From: Microbotryomycetes sp. JL201
Taxonomy: Eukaryota > Basidiomycota > Microbotryomycetes
Direction of reading: 5' to 3'
Assembly (NCBI GenBank): GCA_033819885.1
Contig: JAQYUZ010000038.1
Coordinates: 102,687 to 166,686 of the forward strand
DNA length: 64,000 nucleotides
In this document: in pieces, positions 11,709 through 24,270 of the stretch
Position numbering within the stretch: the stretch's first letter is position 1
How the letters are laid out: each line of letters opens with the position of its first letter
Position numbers and translations under genes: made by a program
Notes under the pieces: model-generated
Seen by the model: only the letters and a program-made list of their open reading frames with translations
Database searches by the model: none
Told to the model about the DNA's origin: nothing

Positions 11709-14700
11709 ATGTCGTGGTCTCTCGACGACCAGCTCGGCAGGCTGGCGAATGGAGACGTGGATGTGCCGGTCGACTTGTCGACAATGGACGATGGCGAGGT
11801 GCAGGACGTGTTGAACCGTCAGTCAACAAACGCGGGCGCGCGTGCACAACTGTCACACGATCGACGCGCCCGACACGCCCCATGACCATACTCGTCAAAA
11901 CCCTTGAATGCTGACACACCTGCGCACATGCACAGAGATTGTTGATACGGTCGCAGCCGATTCGTCGCTCATTGCCGACAACGACACTTTCGGCCATGCA
12001 ATGGGCTTGGTCAAGTGAGTACACAGCTTGCAGCGCGCAGACATGTTCTATCTGCCAGCTGACGCGCTCTCTCTCCTTGTCACACCCCTCAGACACGCCG
12101 AGCACCTGCCAGGGCCGACACTCAACAAGCTGCTCGACGCCGTCTGCTCGGGTCAGTCAACACACTCCGCCACACTGGTCGGCGCGCCACCTGACACTGC
12201 TTCGATTGCAATGCACAGGATTGTCTGCCGAGGTAGACGCCACTTTCAAAGACAACAACCCGACAGACCACACAGCCTACACCAGCCACCGCCTTGCCCT
12301 CGAACGCTACGCATTCTTGCTCCAATGGTTCATCCAGACCGCAGAGAGGTTGACGGCAACAAGAGCCGCAGAAGACGCGCCACTCACGGCAGCAGGCAAA
12401 CGCGTCAGTGCCTGCTCGCTCTGCCGGAACTCTGACACGCCAAAGTCAACACACGTGCTGACATTGCCATCTCCGCAGAGACCAAAAGCGACAAAAGCAA
12501 ATTCCAAGAAAAAGAGGGACGACTTTGTGTGGATAGACTCGATTCCTGACGCGCTCAGCGTCATGTCGAAAACCCTCAAGCTGCGCACTGAACGGATCTG
12601 GCAGACCGCACCAGAGCGTGACTCTTTCATCTCGTGAGTCCTCATTGCTTGTGCACAGACGTCATCCAGATGAAAGCACTCCTCATTGATACGGGGTCGG
12701 ATACGCAGAAACTGCTTCCTCAAGCCAGTCAACCTGCTCGCAGAGTCCGAAGTTTATATGAAGGTGCCACTCATCAAGCAAGGCATTTATCAAGTAATTT
12801 GTGTCGCTGCCAAGAGTCACGGACAAGCTTTTGGTGCATATCCGGCCGGCGCTGCTGCACAGTGTGGCGATGCTCACTGACACGATGCCGCCTTTCCAGG
12901 AGTCCAAATGACAATCATGCAAAATTTACAATACGCTGAACACTTGTCAGAGCCAATGGCGGAACTTGTGCACCTATTGGCGAAAGAATTCGACTACTCG
13001 CGATTGGGCGAGGATGTACTCAGGTTTGTCGGACCTTTTTCCGTCCGCGATGAGCGATCGAAAATGCTCACGAGCTGCCTCTGCTCTGTAACAGAGAAAT
13101 CGCTTCGCGACAGTTCAACACTCAGGACACGAAAGGACCTCGATCGTTTTCGAAATTCCTCGTCAGGCTAGCAGAAATTTCACCGCGAGTGATTCTCAAA
13201 CAAATTGCCTTGTTGCAAAAGCATCTCGACTCGGAGGTCCGTACAAGATTGCGCGCCTTTCAAGCTTTTGATCGCCGCTGACAATCGCTGTACGCTTTGT
13301 TCTAGTCGTACCCGATGCGCAATGCTATCATCGAAGTCATCGGCTTGCTCATCCGCGAATTGACGGTCACCGAAGGTCTCGACATTGAGCCTGAGCAGCA
13401 AAAGAAGCAAATAGAATCGTTCTACGACTTGTTGTTCGAGAGATTCCTGGACCTCAACTCGTTCGTTCGAAGCAAAGTCGCCACCGTCTTGCTCAAAACC
13501 TGCGAGTCAGTTCCGAATCTCTCTTTGACTTCTCGTAGAGTACGCACTCGGCTTACCTGTTCTGTACGATCGTTCGTCAGACTTCCGTCGACATTTCCAA
13601 AACTTCGAATGCGACTCTCCGAGCTGACGATTCGGTCACTCGAAGACAAGTCTTCACAAGTTCGCAAAAACTGCATCACCTTGTTGACAAAACTTGTCCT
13701 CACTCATCCATTCGGAATGCACGGCGGCGAATTGAGTCTGACGGATTGGCAAACTAGGTTGGACCGGATCGAGCAAGAACTAAAAACTTTGGATTTGCCC
13801 AGTGTCGAGGAAGCTCAAGCTTTGGAAGAGGCGAGAGAGATGATGAAGGACACTGACGATGAAGACGTCACGCAAGAAGAACGAGAAGCGGTAGCGGGAA
13901 AGATCAACAGTGACGGCGAGGCTGAAGACGATGAGCAGACGCCGCAAAAGGCAATCGCCACGTCCTCTAAAGAGAAACGACGCAAACCCCGCAAGTCTGG
14001 CATTGAAATTGCTGCAGCAGACCAATCTGTCGCGCTCAATCAGGTCGACCAAGAAACTCTGACGAGGTTGAGGTTGACAAGGAAGTACTACGTCGACGCC
14101 ATCTCGTTCGTCAACTTGTTGGACAAGGCGGTCGACGTTGTTGTGGACCTTTTGGCGAGCACAGTCAAGAGTGAAGTGTTGGAAGCTGTCGAGTTTTTCA
14201 AAGTCGCGAGTCAGTACAAAGTCGAATCTGCAGAGGTGCGCATGTTCTGTTCCGGCTTCTTGCGAGTGCGCTTTCGTGCTCAGGCTAGACTAACGTCTCA
14301 ACTACGTGGCCGAGCAGAAAGGTATCAAACGCATGCTGCACTTGATCTGGTCCAAGGATGAAGCAACCACAGAAGAGGACGGCAAAGAGCTCAAGGGCAT
14401 CAGGTCAAAACTGATCGAGTGCTACACTCAACTGTACTTTGAGCCGGTGGCAAACTTGTCAGAGAAGGACCAGGTCAATCGCGTCACGCAGAACGTGATC
14501 GAGTAAGCCTTTGTTTTGCTTCGAATCGGCGTGGAACTTTCGAGGCTGAGTCTCTGGTTACAGGTTCACCAGAGATGCCACTCTGGCAGAGCTGACGTCT
14601 CTCGAGGCTTTGCTCGGCGTCATGGCAGCCAAAGGCGTTGTCGACGAGCAAGTCATCTCTCGACTGTGGCAAGTGTATGGTACGAGTAAACCGATACCGA

Positions 14701-16682
14701 AATTTCAGCGACGAGGAGCAATCATCGTTCTCGGCATGTTTGCCGTACCAAGGCCTGAGGTCGTTGCCGAGCACGTTGACAGTTTGCTTAAAATTGGGTT
14801 GGGGACGCACGGCAAGGTATGACGGCACCACTGGCGCGGACCAGAGTCGTGCTTCCAAGCGGGAAACTTACTCGTTCACCGTCTGCTTATAGGCTGATCT
14901 CGTCTTGGCAAAATATACCTGCATCGCACTCAGTCGCATCGTCGGGTCGCACAAAAAAGTGAAAGGCTCGCTCGACAGTTCAAACCTACGATTGCCGATG
15001 GACAGTCCTGTTTTTGAACGCCTCGCCGGAGTTGTCAAACAACCCTCTTCGAACAAAGAATGGTTCAGCATGGCCGAGCAGGCGATCAACACGATCTACG
15101 TCCTTGGAGATCAACCTGACGCATTGTGCTCTGCTATCCTGAGGAGTATGACGGCCAGAGTATTTGGTCCAAAGGGGCAAACGCAAGAGCAGCATAAAGA
15201 CAAGGCAGCCGGCGAAGACGAGCCCTTGACCGACGAGAATGATGAAACAGAGCAGACTTTGGCGGCGTCAACACCTTCGTTTGGCAACGCGATCGACTTG
15301 GCACAGCTCATCTTTGTCGCTGGTCATTGCGCCATCAAACAGCTCGTGCACCTCGAGTTGATAGAGCGTGATCTGAAACGACGTAAAGCTGAAGATGACA
15401 AGAAGGCCGGAACAAAGTCTGCGACACAAGATGAGCTCGAGCAAGTAGCAGGCTCGATCGAAGACGAGATTGGTGACGCAATCGCAGCCGCCAAGGAGCG
15501 AGAATTGTTGTACGGTCCGCAAAGCTTGTTGGCCATGTTTGGTCCTATGGCGGCCACGATCGTCTCTCAGCCGAAAGTATACAATAATCCGACACTCAAG
15601 ACGGCCGCAACTTTGGCGCTCAGCAAGTTTATGTGCGTCAGCGGTCAATTTTGTGAGGTGCATCTCATGATGTTGTTCAAGATATTCGAAACTTCTCGCG
15701 AACCGGCCGTCCGATCAAACATTGTCATCGCACTCGGAGACATTGCCGTGTGCTTCTCGACCATTATGGATCAAAACTCTGACCGGCTGTACGCTGGCTT
15801 GAATGACAAGGACGCTACGGTCAAGAAGAACACATTGATGGTGTTGACGCATCTGATTCTGAATGGCATGATCAAAGTCAAAGGCCAATTGGGCGAAATG
15901 GCAAAATGCCTCGAAGACGAAGACAAGCGAATCAGCGACTTGGCGAAACTGTTCTTTACAGAACTGTCTACGAAAGACAAGGCAATCTACAATAACTTGC
16001 CAGACATTATCAGCGTCTTGTCGAGCGGACAGAACCCTTTGGACGAGGACACGTTCAGGTCGGCTATGAAGTTTATCTTTACATTTGTCGACAAGAAGAA
16101 AGAGGCCGAGAGTATCGTCGAAAAGCTCTGTCAGAGGTTCCAGATGGCTGCTGAACCGAGACAATGGCGCGACATTGCGTTTTGCATGTCTCTGTTGCCG
16201 TTCAACTCGGAATTGGCCGTCAAGAAGCTGGTCGAAGGTTTGCCATTCTACCAAGACAAGTTGCATGAAGAAGAGGTGTTTAAACGGTTCACAGAGATCT
16301 TGTCAAAGGTGTGTTGGTTTGTTTGCGGCCGATGCTCTCGATAGCCAACAAAGATGCTGATTGCGGGGGCTGAACGCGACAGGCTCAATCGAACAAGGTG
16401 TCCAAGAACGAGCAAGACTTGCAAGAGTTTGCCAATGCGCTCGAGGAGCATCGAGTCAAGGGTACAGAGGAGCAAGAAATGACGCGCAAGGTACAAAAGT
16501 CGAGGCGCAAGGCTGCTACGACAGCCGCGACCAAGTCGAGAGCCAAAAGTGAGTTTGCATGCCTCTTTTTATCGCCAGAACGGCCAGAACATGAGCTCAT
16601 CAATACATGTTTGCTCGTCTCAGCGACGCGGCGGCGAGTTGTCGTGCAAACGCCACCAACGTCAGACGAAGATGACGAGTGA
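11709..16682 (+). CDS. CND1: Condensin complex subunit 1 (NCAPD2/Ycs4/Cnd1)
   Basis: HEAT-repeat regulatory subunit of condensin, needed for mitotic chromosome compaction. The ATG at 11709 gives MSWSLDDQLGRLANGDVDVP, matching the family N terminus. Several short exons follow (donors GTCAGT at about 11818 and 12152), then long HEAT exons: MRNAIIEVIGLLIRELTVTE, SSQVRKNCITLLTKLVLTHP. An acidic linker (TDDEDVTQEEREAV) is followed by the Cnd1 signature LNDKDATVKKNTLMVLTHLI and LNGMIKVKGQLGEMAKCLED. The C terminus is basic then acidic, ending TPPTSDEDDE with TGA at 16680-16682. At roughly 5 kb with about ten introns this is one of the longest genes in the window. The large exon 14905-16310 is intron-free. 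Confidence 0.9.
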
Positions 16683-16851
16683 TGTGCAAGCAAGTGTGTG
16701 TTGTTGATGAGGTTCCCGGTATTCGATTTTTCACGCTCTAGTCTGTTTCTGCCTGGCCAATTTATTTCCTAGTGTTGTCTAATTGATGCACGACTTTGCT
16801 CATTGTCCTTTTGTCGCTTTTGTCTTGTCCCGATCCGACCGGGCGGATCGA

Positions 16852-18202
16852 ATGGGTGCCCAGCTGTTGTCGGTCGGCTCGGCCGTACTACTATCGAGCA
16901 CGTACACGTGCCTGTACGTCGGCAGTGTCATTCTCGTGCCCCCGTTTCCCGTCGCGGCCGCCGCCAACGCGACGTCACGTGCCGCTGTCGAACCCGTTGC
17001 GGCACAGCCAGCCAGCTCTGTCACAGCTTCTGTCCCAAGCGGAACCGCTCTAAATGAGGCTCGTTCGAAACCTCGACGCGACAGAAACGATCCTGGGGTG
17101 ATTAAGAGCAGGTTGTTGGCCGTATCGGTCGCAACTTTGGCCGCCGTCTCATCAGTCGTTCATACAGTCAAACAACATCCTTCAACACCCAGAGACATCT
17201 CTGTTACCTCTGTTTTGGTCCGAATGGGCCTCTGGGTGTCACAAAGGCCAACGTGGTCCGAGTGGGTCAAGCTCGTTTGCTTGCCACTCGGATTAACTGC
17301 CAGCTTGTTTGCTGGCAGCTTGTACGTCTCGGCCTTGACTCACACTTTACCGTGTCAGCGGTATGGTAACTGGCACCACATCAAACAAGAATTTATAACT
17401 CTTCAAGGCTTGAGAAACTTTGTCTGGGTCAGTGGCGAACGGGCCAGTCGCAATTTCAGTCAGACGTAGACGACTCATGCTCTACTCGCAGGGTCCCCTG
17501 ACGGAAGAGGTCTTGTTCAGAAGCTGCATCGTCACCTTGTCGACGTTGGCGGGCGTCTCGAAAGCGAAAATCGTCTTTTTGACACCTCTGTACTTTGGTT
17601 TGGGTGCGTCCCGAGCAAGTCTGTCTGAAACAGCCTGTGCTCATCCCGTAGATGTGTAGCACACGTGCATCATGCGTACGAGACGTACGTCCAAGGCGGC
17701 AAGACTGCTAGAGCGCTCAAAGTGAGCGTACTGCAAACCGGTCAGTGCACCTGTCCCTACTCTCGTGTACCAGACGGTCTAACCCTACGGCAAGTAGGCT
17801 TTCAACTAGCATACACGACTGTTTTCGGGTGGTACGCGTCATTCTTGTTTATGCGAACCGGTGAGTTGAGAGACGGCCGTGGTTTTTCTGGAGCCAGACT
17901 GATTCAGAAAGACGGTACGCTCCCAGGCTCTATTGTCCCTCCATTCTTATCGCACTCGTTTTGCAATGTTATGGGTCTGCCGCCACTCGGATGGGCTTTG
18001 CACGAGTTTCCAGAGCACAAGGCGTGTAAGCCATCAAGTTCTTTTCCTTTCTTCGCCCGGCAATTCCCTCAAGTTGATACTTTTCCTTTGTTCTGTAGCT
18101 CTTTGGACGACTTATGCCGTTGGCATTGCTACGTTTTGCTACGGCCTGTGGCGTTGGACGGAACCCAATCTGTTTGGCGGAAGTGTCTTCTGGGTCGTGT
18201 AG
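16852..18202 (+). CDS. RCE1: CAAX prenyl protease 2 (Rce1)
   Basis: ER integral-membrane endopeptidase that removes the -AAX tripeptide from prenylated Ras/Rho proteins and a-factor-like pheromones. It belongs to the CPBP/ABI family: GPLTEEVLFRSCIVTLSTLA has the EE-x3-R motif, the next exons give YFGL joined to AHVHHAYETYVQGG (F-x3-H), and later PPFLSHSFCNVMGLPPLGWA carries the second histidine block. Several hydrophobic helices (LLSVGSAVLLSSTYTCLYVG, LGLTASLFAGSLYVSALT) fit a polytopic protein. The last exon (about 18099-18202) encodes a final TM, TYAVGIATFCYGLWRW. An in-frame ATG at 16786 could add 22 residues; 16852 was chosen because it directly precedes the first TM segment. Confidence 0.85.
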
Positions 18203-18296
18203 ACCGGCGACAGACAGCTCCGCAGACGTTTGTTTTTATTCTTGACGACTGTGTCTGCTCAGCTTTGTTGTATATATCAGCCTTTGACGCAAAGCA

Positions 18297-20270
18297 ATGT
18301 CGTCATGCTGCCGAGGTCGGGGCGCGCTTCCGCTTGTGCCGTCAGCATCACTCGTCTGGAGACAGCGACATATTGAAAGCACGACAATGCGTGCCGTACG
18401 TGGTCGATCGACGCCTAGCCTGTCTCTATGGACCCGCTACACGACGTCGTCGCCTCCGACGCCGACCGCCGCCGCCTACTGTGTCGCTCACAGGCAGTTG
18501 AGCACGTCTCAGACACGTGCACAAGCTCATGAGCCACCTGAGAGGACAGTTGCGATTATCGGTGGCGGGCTGAGTGGACTTGCGAGCGCGTACTACATTG
18601 TCAAAGGTTTGCCTCGGTCGTCAAGGCAAAGGACGCGGATCGTCGTGTATGAAAAGACGGGACGGGTTGGGGGATGGTGTCACACCGTCAACATGGACGC
18701 CGAGGCCCAAGTCGTGTTTGAGACTGGTCCGAGGAGTATCAGGCCCAGTGGCGCCGCTGGCTGGCTCACGATCGACATGGTCAGTCCTTAGCATCATTCA
18801 CAGGCCCAGATTTTGACATTTTGAAAACATGCTCAGGCCCACGACATTGGATTGGCGCCCAGAATACTGACCGTGCCGAAAACGGCACCGTCAGCAAGGA
18901 ACCGTTACTTGCTCACGGACAAGGGTCTTTCGGCCATGCCATCGTCGGTACTTTCTGCAATCGCTTCACCAGTCACCACACCTCTCGTACGCTCAGTCTT
19001 GCCTGGCATCTTCAAAGAACCGTTCCAACCTCGCTCGATGTTGCATGATCGACCAGACGGAGGTGACGAATCGGTCGACGCTTTTTTCAAGCGAAGATTT
19101 GGGAAAAAATTGGCAGACAGTATGATCAGCGCCATGATTCACGGTATATACGCTGGCGACTCGAGACGGCTGAGCGTCAAGACGCTGTTTCCCGGATTGT
19201 GGGAAGCAGAGAGGCAGAGTGGAAGCGTCATCAGGCATGCCTTGCGGTCTCGAAAGTCAAAAGTTAGGCACGGTGGTGCTTATGCTCAGCGCATGACAGA
19301 AGAAAAGCAGCTGGCGACAGCTTTACAGCAGAAATTGCTGCGAGGCGGGGACGGAGGAGCAGAATTGGTTGCGCGCATGCATAAAGCTAGCGTTTGGGGT
19401 GTACAAGGGGGTTTAGGTCAGCTCATACAGCAACTCAAAACCTGGCTTGTCACCGAAGGCGTCGAGATTAGGACGGGTCAGGCACCTGCTCTCGTCGCTG
19501 GCAATCGCCAATGGGTCGTAAGTTGTTCAAAAGCTCACTAAATGGCGAGCCCTTGCTGACACATTGCATCGCAGCTTGAGGCCACAGACGGTACCTTGAG
19601 TCCGAGCCACGTTATCGCCACAACGCCCGCTGCATTACCCATGTGCTTTCGACCGAGAGCGATACCCAGCACCACCGTCTCTGTCGTCAATTTGGCCTTT
19701 CAAAATCCATCTCCGGCCACACAACGCTTGTTCCCACCTGGGTTTGGATACCTCGTTCCGCGAACGATCCCGGTCGAGTTGAACCCTCACAGAGCTTTGG
19801 GCATCCTGTTCGATTCTGACGTCATGCCCAACGTCGACCAATCTTCCGACCAAGGTTTGGTGAAATGTTCCGTTCTTATGGGAGGCAGCTACTGGTTGGA
19901 TGACGGACCTCCCAACGCCGACACCCTATCTCACGACCGTCTGGTTCAGGCGGCGCTCGAAACAATTCGTCTACATTTTCCCGAAACAATGTTCCCGGAG
20001 CCTGCATTGACATTAACAAATACACATTACGATTGCATTCCCCAAGTTCCGCCAGGCTACGACGAGCATGTTTTCGATTTGGAAACGCGGTTACGTGACG
20101 CTCAGAACGGTAGAGACGGTGTCAAACTGGCTGTTGTTGGTTGTGGTCTAGCGAATGTCGGCATAAATGGGGCGGTCAAACATGCGTACGAGGTTGGAAC
20201 GAGCTTTGCAAACGATCTCGAAGGGACCGGACAGGTGAGGGTTGGGACGGAAGAATGGACGCGTAGGTAA
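18297..20270 (+). CDS. HEM14: Protoporphyrinogen oxidase, mitochondrial (Hem14)
   Basis: FAD enzyme of the mitochondrial inner membrane that oxidises protoporphyrinogen IX to protoporphyrin IX, the penultimate haem step. The N-terminal ~75 residues are basic and Ser/Arg-rich with no acidic run (MRAVRGRSTPSLSLWTRYTT), a likely targeting peptide. The FAD dinucleotide fold follows: TVAIIGGGLSGLASAYYIVK, then YEKTGRVGGWCHTV and FETGPRSIRPSGAAGW. Exon 1 ends at a GTCAGT donor near 18779 and exon 2 begins AHDIGLAPRILTVPKTAPSA. The central part has MISAMIHGIYAGDSRRLSV, and the C terminus has LAVVGCGLANVGINGAVKHA, the second FAD-contact block. Stop TAA at 20268-20270. RCE1 is only 94 bp upstream. Confidence 0.9.
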
Positions 20271-21315
20271 ACGGATTTGCAACGATGAGCAGGACTTGTT
20301 GGTACCTGTCTCGTGCCAGCCCCTGAGGCTCGAAGAATAGATCGTGTCCCGAGGGCTTCGCAATGCATCATGCTGGAAACCGGCGATTCTGTATGAATAC
20401 AGCGCCTTGTGTAAGAGTCTCAACCATGCATTCTCCTGCATGACTTGTAAGATGCCGAGACGCCGGCGGATGACAGCGGTCCTTCTTGCTTTCCGAATAT
20501 CTCACCACGAGCTTTCTGAAACTTCGCGGAAGGGTTCGTTCGGCCTCGTACTCCGTTTTTTTCTCGCAAGCGACTCGTGAATACAGGAGTAATGGTGTGC
20601 TCATAGATGCATGCTGGAAGTCAGCAAAGGTACGAATTGCGCCACTGCCATCATTCGCCTGCATTTGCGCGGAAAAGACCCTTTTACGGGACAGACGCGG
20701 TCCCCGCTGATCTTTGAGTAGAGCGATCTGCTTGTCAAGTCTGTTCATACTATTCTCTGTGTGTTAATGCCACAACGCTAACGAACGTGACTTTCTATTG
20801 CGATCTGAAACGCCGAACCCTGACAGAGCGGGACGTACGTCTTAATAATCGAAGCTCGGGGTTTGCGCAAAGACGACAGAGGTATGCGTCAGAATGGGTA
20901 TTACAACAGGCGCAAGTCGCTTCTGAAATGATCATGTCTTTGAAAGCGCAAAACCGCTTTTGGCGTGGTTTCAATGACCGAAAGCGTGCGTGCGCGCGCG
21001 CATGCTCGCTCACCCATGGTTGCAGTTTGGGTCGAGTGTTTTCCGCGGACATGCGCACGCACAGATAGAGGGCGAAAAAGATGTCGGGTGTCCGATTTGG
21101 AAAGAGGAGCGTGGCATGTACGTGATCACACGTGGCAGCCATGCTCGATCGACTAGCCGCGTGCGCAGCTGCGAGGGCTCCAATCGTCGCTCGCGGCTCG
21201 ACGCGGGAGGGCTCGAGGCGATCACGCGGGGGCGCCAACATTTTGCCCTTTCTTTTCGAGAAGAGTTTGTGGTCGTTTGAGCGCAATTCATCACGTCAGG
21301 GCGACTCGACGAGTC
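20271..21315. other. Intergenic, 1 kb upstream of the C2H2 factor
   Basis: Long spacer between HEM14 and the zinc-finger gene, with one weak minus-strand ORF (annotated separately). The rest has no family-like reading frame. The 20980-21260 part has GCGCGC/GTGCG alternation and probably holds the promoter and 5' UTR of the transcription factor. Confidence 0.4.
20368..20748 (-). CDS. Possible small hypothetical protein
   Basis: An ATG-initiated minus-strand frame of 126 codons. Its start, MNRLDKQIALLKDQRGP, looks like a short amphipathic helix and the rest is basic. Possible splice sites occur inside (a GTACC after GSGAI, several AG sites), and another frame at 20300-20450 reads ENAWLRLLHKALYSYRIAG, which looks coding-like. 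Not recognised; it could be a small multi-exon gene or chance. Confidence 0.25.
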   Translation of the reverse strand: MNRLDKQIALLKDQRGPRLSRKRVFSAQMQANDGSGAIRTFADFQHASMSTPLLLYSRVACEKKTEYEAERTLPRSFRKLVVRYSESKKDRCHPPASRHLTSHAGECMVETLTQGAVFIQNRRFPA

Positions 21316-21554
21316 ATGGATCGGCCTTGGTCCGATGGCGAACCTGGCTCGAGCTCGGCGGCGTGGAATGGACGAGCGGGACCGTCCACAGCTCGCGACT
21401 CGTGCGCCGCTTCGTCGTCGACATCAACACAGCAGACGCCCATGCTGCAAGCGCCTGCGCCCATACACGCAAGTGTGTCGCACCGGTCATCTTCAGCTCA
21501 TGGCTTGCACAGTTACCAATTGCATCAAGCACCGAGCCCGAGCACTGGCTCAGG

Positions 21555-21601
<47 letters not shown>

Positions 21602-23391
21602 CGGCGACTGGCAACTTTAATCCGCTCGAAGGGCGCCGACGTTCTCCGCCACCTCCGCTCCTCAGTCGCTCGGAATTCGGTCACACGGTGCAGTACGGTA
21701 CAGTTACATCTGGACCAATGTCGCATCAGCGTTCATCGCCGTATGCGGCCTACAGTCACAATAACAGCACCTGGTCGGCTCCGGGACCGGGTGCGGCGGC
21801 GGCGAGGACTCCAACTTTCGAAGGTCCGCCGACGAGTTCAACACCTGCCTACGCCACTGCCACGGTGCCGCATTCGCAAGATGGTGCACATCCCGTTTGG
21901 CAAGCGGTCCGGTCATTTGATGGGCCGTCCTCGGCTGGCACAGACCGGTCTTCGTCGTTTGCCTCTTCCAGCTCAAACTTTGTGTCGACACCGGCCTCGA
22001 CAGTCGACGGCTCGAGCATGTCAAGTTTCGGCAGCGGCAGCAGCAGGCTTGGTGCGTTTGGACGGACGTCCCTGCCCCATTACGCCTCGTACCCGCCACC
22101 TACCAACCATGGCCACCATGCGCCCTCACCGCACCTCCATCCCCATCATTCTCATCCCCATCATCAGCAGCAGTATCCTCCTCATCCTCTGACGCTTCAA
22201 TCACATACTCATCAGCATCACCACTACCCACATCAGCAGCAGTACTACAGTGGCGGCAACACGTCCGATGCATTGACGCCCTCGGAAGGACCGAGTTCTG
22301 CCACATCATTGACGTTCCCCTCACACGCATTCTCGCCGAGTTGGCCTCATCCGCCTTCTCTGCCACCTCGGTCAAGGTCTTGGGACGACAGAGCTCCACA
22401 AAGGCGAGACTCATTCAGCGGTCGTCATCATCCGTACTCTCCAGCGGGCAGGGACGACAGCGCGTGGAGACGCGATGATAGATCACAAGAGGAAGATTAC
22501 TTTGCTAGGGCGAAGCAACCCATGTCTTCCTCGCATGATCATCAAATGAGCTATGATTCGGGTCAGGGAGGAGACGAAAATGGCGACCCTGTCGCGCAAC
22601 ATGGCCAGAATGATCGAGCACTCCTACATCGGTACGACGACGACGACGACGACGACGACGACGTCAACACTGGGATTGAAGACGATAAGCGATCAGGAAT
22701 GGACCAAGAAATTGATCAATGTGCAGGCTCATCGACGCCAAAGTCTCCGAGGAAAAATTCCTCTCCGAGACGACAAGGTGACGGTCCGCTTGCAAAAGAC
22801 GACGTCGGCAAGCGAAGGTTCGTTTGTCACGTGTGCGCGAGTGAAGGTAAAGAAACGGCCTTCACGAGGCCGTCGGCGCTCAAATCGCATTCGGTCAGTC
22901 GGCTGTCTCTGGCCAGAAAACATAAGCTGACAGTCTTGAGGTCTGATCGCAGTACGTTCACTCGAAAATCAAAGGTGAGACGGTATCCTCTCGCGCTCAT
23001 AAGAACTTGACAAGAGACTGACATGACTTCGCTCGGATGGCGCCTTATAGAACACGCCTGTGACATTTGCCTTCGAGCGTTCTCAATCATGTCCAACCTG
23101 ACTCGTCACAAGAATTTGTTTACGGCCAAAGCAGAACGAGCTCGCCAAACTGAAGGAGAAGCTGGTGCCCGTGTCATTGAAGAACAACATTGGCAAATGA
23201 GGTTTCAACCTCACAACGAAGGCAAAGGTCGACGAAAAACGAAAGGCATTACGACTGTCGTTCACAGAGATTTCAAACAGAGACAGACAGCTCACGAGAC
23301 TGACAACTACAAGTTTCAAAACTTGTTGGACACGTCAGGCGACATTGGAATGGAGGCAAATCATACGACAGTTGCCGACGCCATCATGTAG
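21316..23391 (+). CDS. C2H2 zinc-finger transcription factor with polyQ and polyD tracts
   Basis: Probable DNA-binding regulator; target unknown. The ATG at 21316 gives MDRPWSDGEPGSSSAAW. A ~500-residue low-complexity region is rich in Ser, Pro, Gln and His, with 13 Gln from CAG repeats, a His-rich block (HHAPSPHLHPHHSHPHHQQQ) and nine Asp from GAC repeats. At the C terminus two C2H2 fingers are assembled over two introns. Finger 1 is FVCHVCASEGKETAFTRPSA with LKSH at the exon end (GTCAGT donor), YVHSKIK on a 22-nt exon, then EHACDICLRAFSIMSNLTRH for finger 2. RPSAL...FS-x2-SNL-x-RH is a common fungal paired-finger arrangement. A basic tail follows, ending at TAG 23389-23391. Confidence 0.8.
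21562..21600 (+). repeat. (CAG)13 polyglutamine tract
   Basis: Thirteen uninterrupted CAG codons in the C2H2 factor coding sequence; uninterrupted repeats are prone to length change. Confidence 0.95.
22636..22662 (+). repeat. (GAC)9 polyaspartate tract
   Basis: Nine uninterrupted GAC codons in the same gene, just before an acidic Asp/Glu-rich segment that precedes the zinc fingers. Confidence 0.9.
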
Positions 23392-24270
23392 AACCATGCG
23401 AATATTTAGAGCATTGCCTTGTTGCACAATACTGTTGTTTTATCAACCACGTGCCCATCGTGACGAGGTTCGCTAACGCCAGCTGCCTGAGCGACAATAG
23501 AAAATCGCTGTCCGTATTTCGCACAGTAGGGCGTTTTCAAATACCCAGATCGTCGTTATGCCCTTTCTATTACTGTGAACAGTTGTGATGTACCATGGTA
23601 TCGGGAGATTGCAACATTTTCGTCAATCGTGGGTTTGCTTTCCCATTTGTTTTCGTGAGACCCGAATTAGCGGACCTGAAATTTCGCTTTCTATGAAAAG
23701 GCGAGACATGTCTTGCGAGTCAACGAATACGAAGGCAACAGAGAACGTGCCTGATGTATCGTTCTCCCCGCTAAACACGAGAGCCGAGCAGGCGCTGTCC
23801 CACGAAACCCAACCGTTCGGGCCCTTCGGGAACGGGTTGATTTGCCGAAGCTACGATAATTCTTGGCCCTGCATACATGACACGCAATCTCATGATTTGT
23901 ATAGTTGCTTTTTGCTGACGACAACGTCGTCAACCCGTCTGGCTTGAACGTCCTCGATGGACTCGAGATCGCGCTCAGACTACGGTAAATCTCTCTGCGT
24001 TGTGGCACCGAAGCTCTGCGTCATTACGCGGGAAGCAGGTCGACAAGGAAACAGTTGTTGCGTTCCGCTTTCGCAGCCGTGAGTGATTCACGGCGTTGCA
24101 TCATATGCGAAATATGGTGTAGATTAGGATAGCCTTACAAAAGCGGGAAAGCTGTTGGCAAAGTATGCGACATGACTATGAAGATTGCATCACGTGATAT
24201 GCTACGAGGTGGTCGCGCACATACTGACTCCGTCTCGAAAGACGGCATGCCGAGATGAGCGAATTTCGCA
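23392..24270. other. Intergenic, convergent C2H2 factor / RRG9
   Basis: 879 bp between two converging genes. Frames such as 23585-23947 (+) and 23691-24008 (-) show no conserved motif or convincing codon pattern and are not annotated. No repeat or RNA gene seen. Confidence 0.45.

Noticed and set aside
18270-18280. TATATAT as a TATA box for HEM14
   Set aside because: It lies only about 20-27 bp before the ATG, too close for a typical core promoter, so it was not annotated.
20795-21286. Minus-strand ORF of 163 codons upstream of the C2H2 gene
   Set aside because: Arg/Ala-rich, with no family resemblance and in a GC-alternating region; judged a chance frame.
23585-23947. Plus-strand 120-codon ORF
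   Set aside because: Irregular composition, no motif, and intergenic between converging genes.
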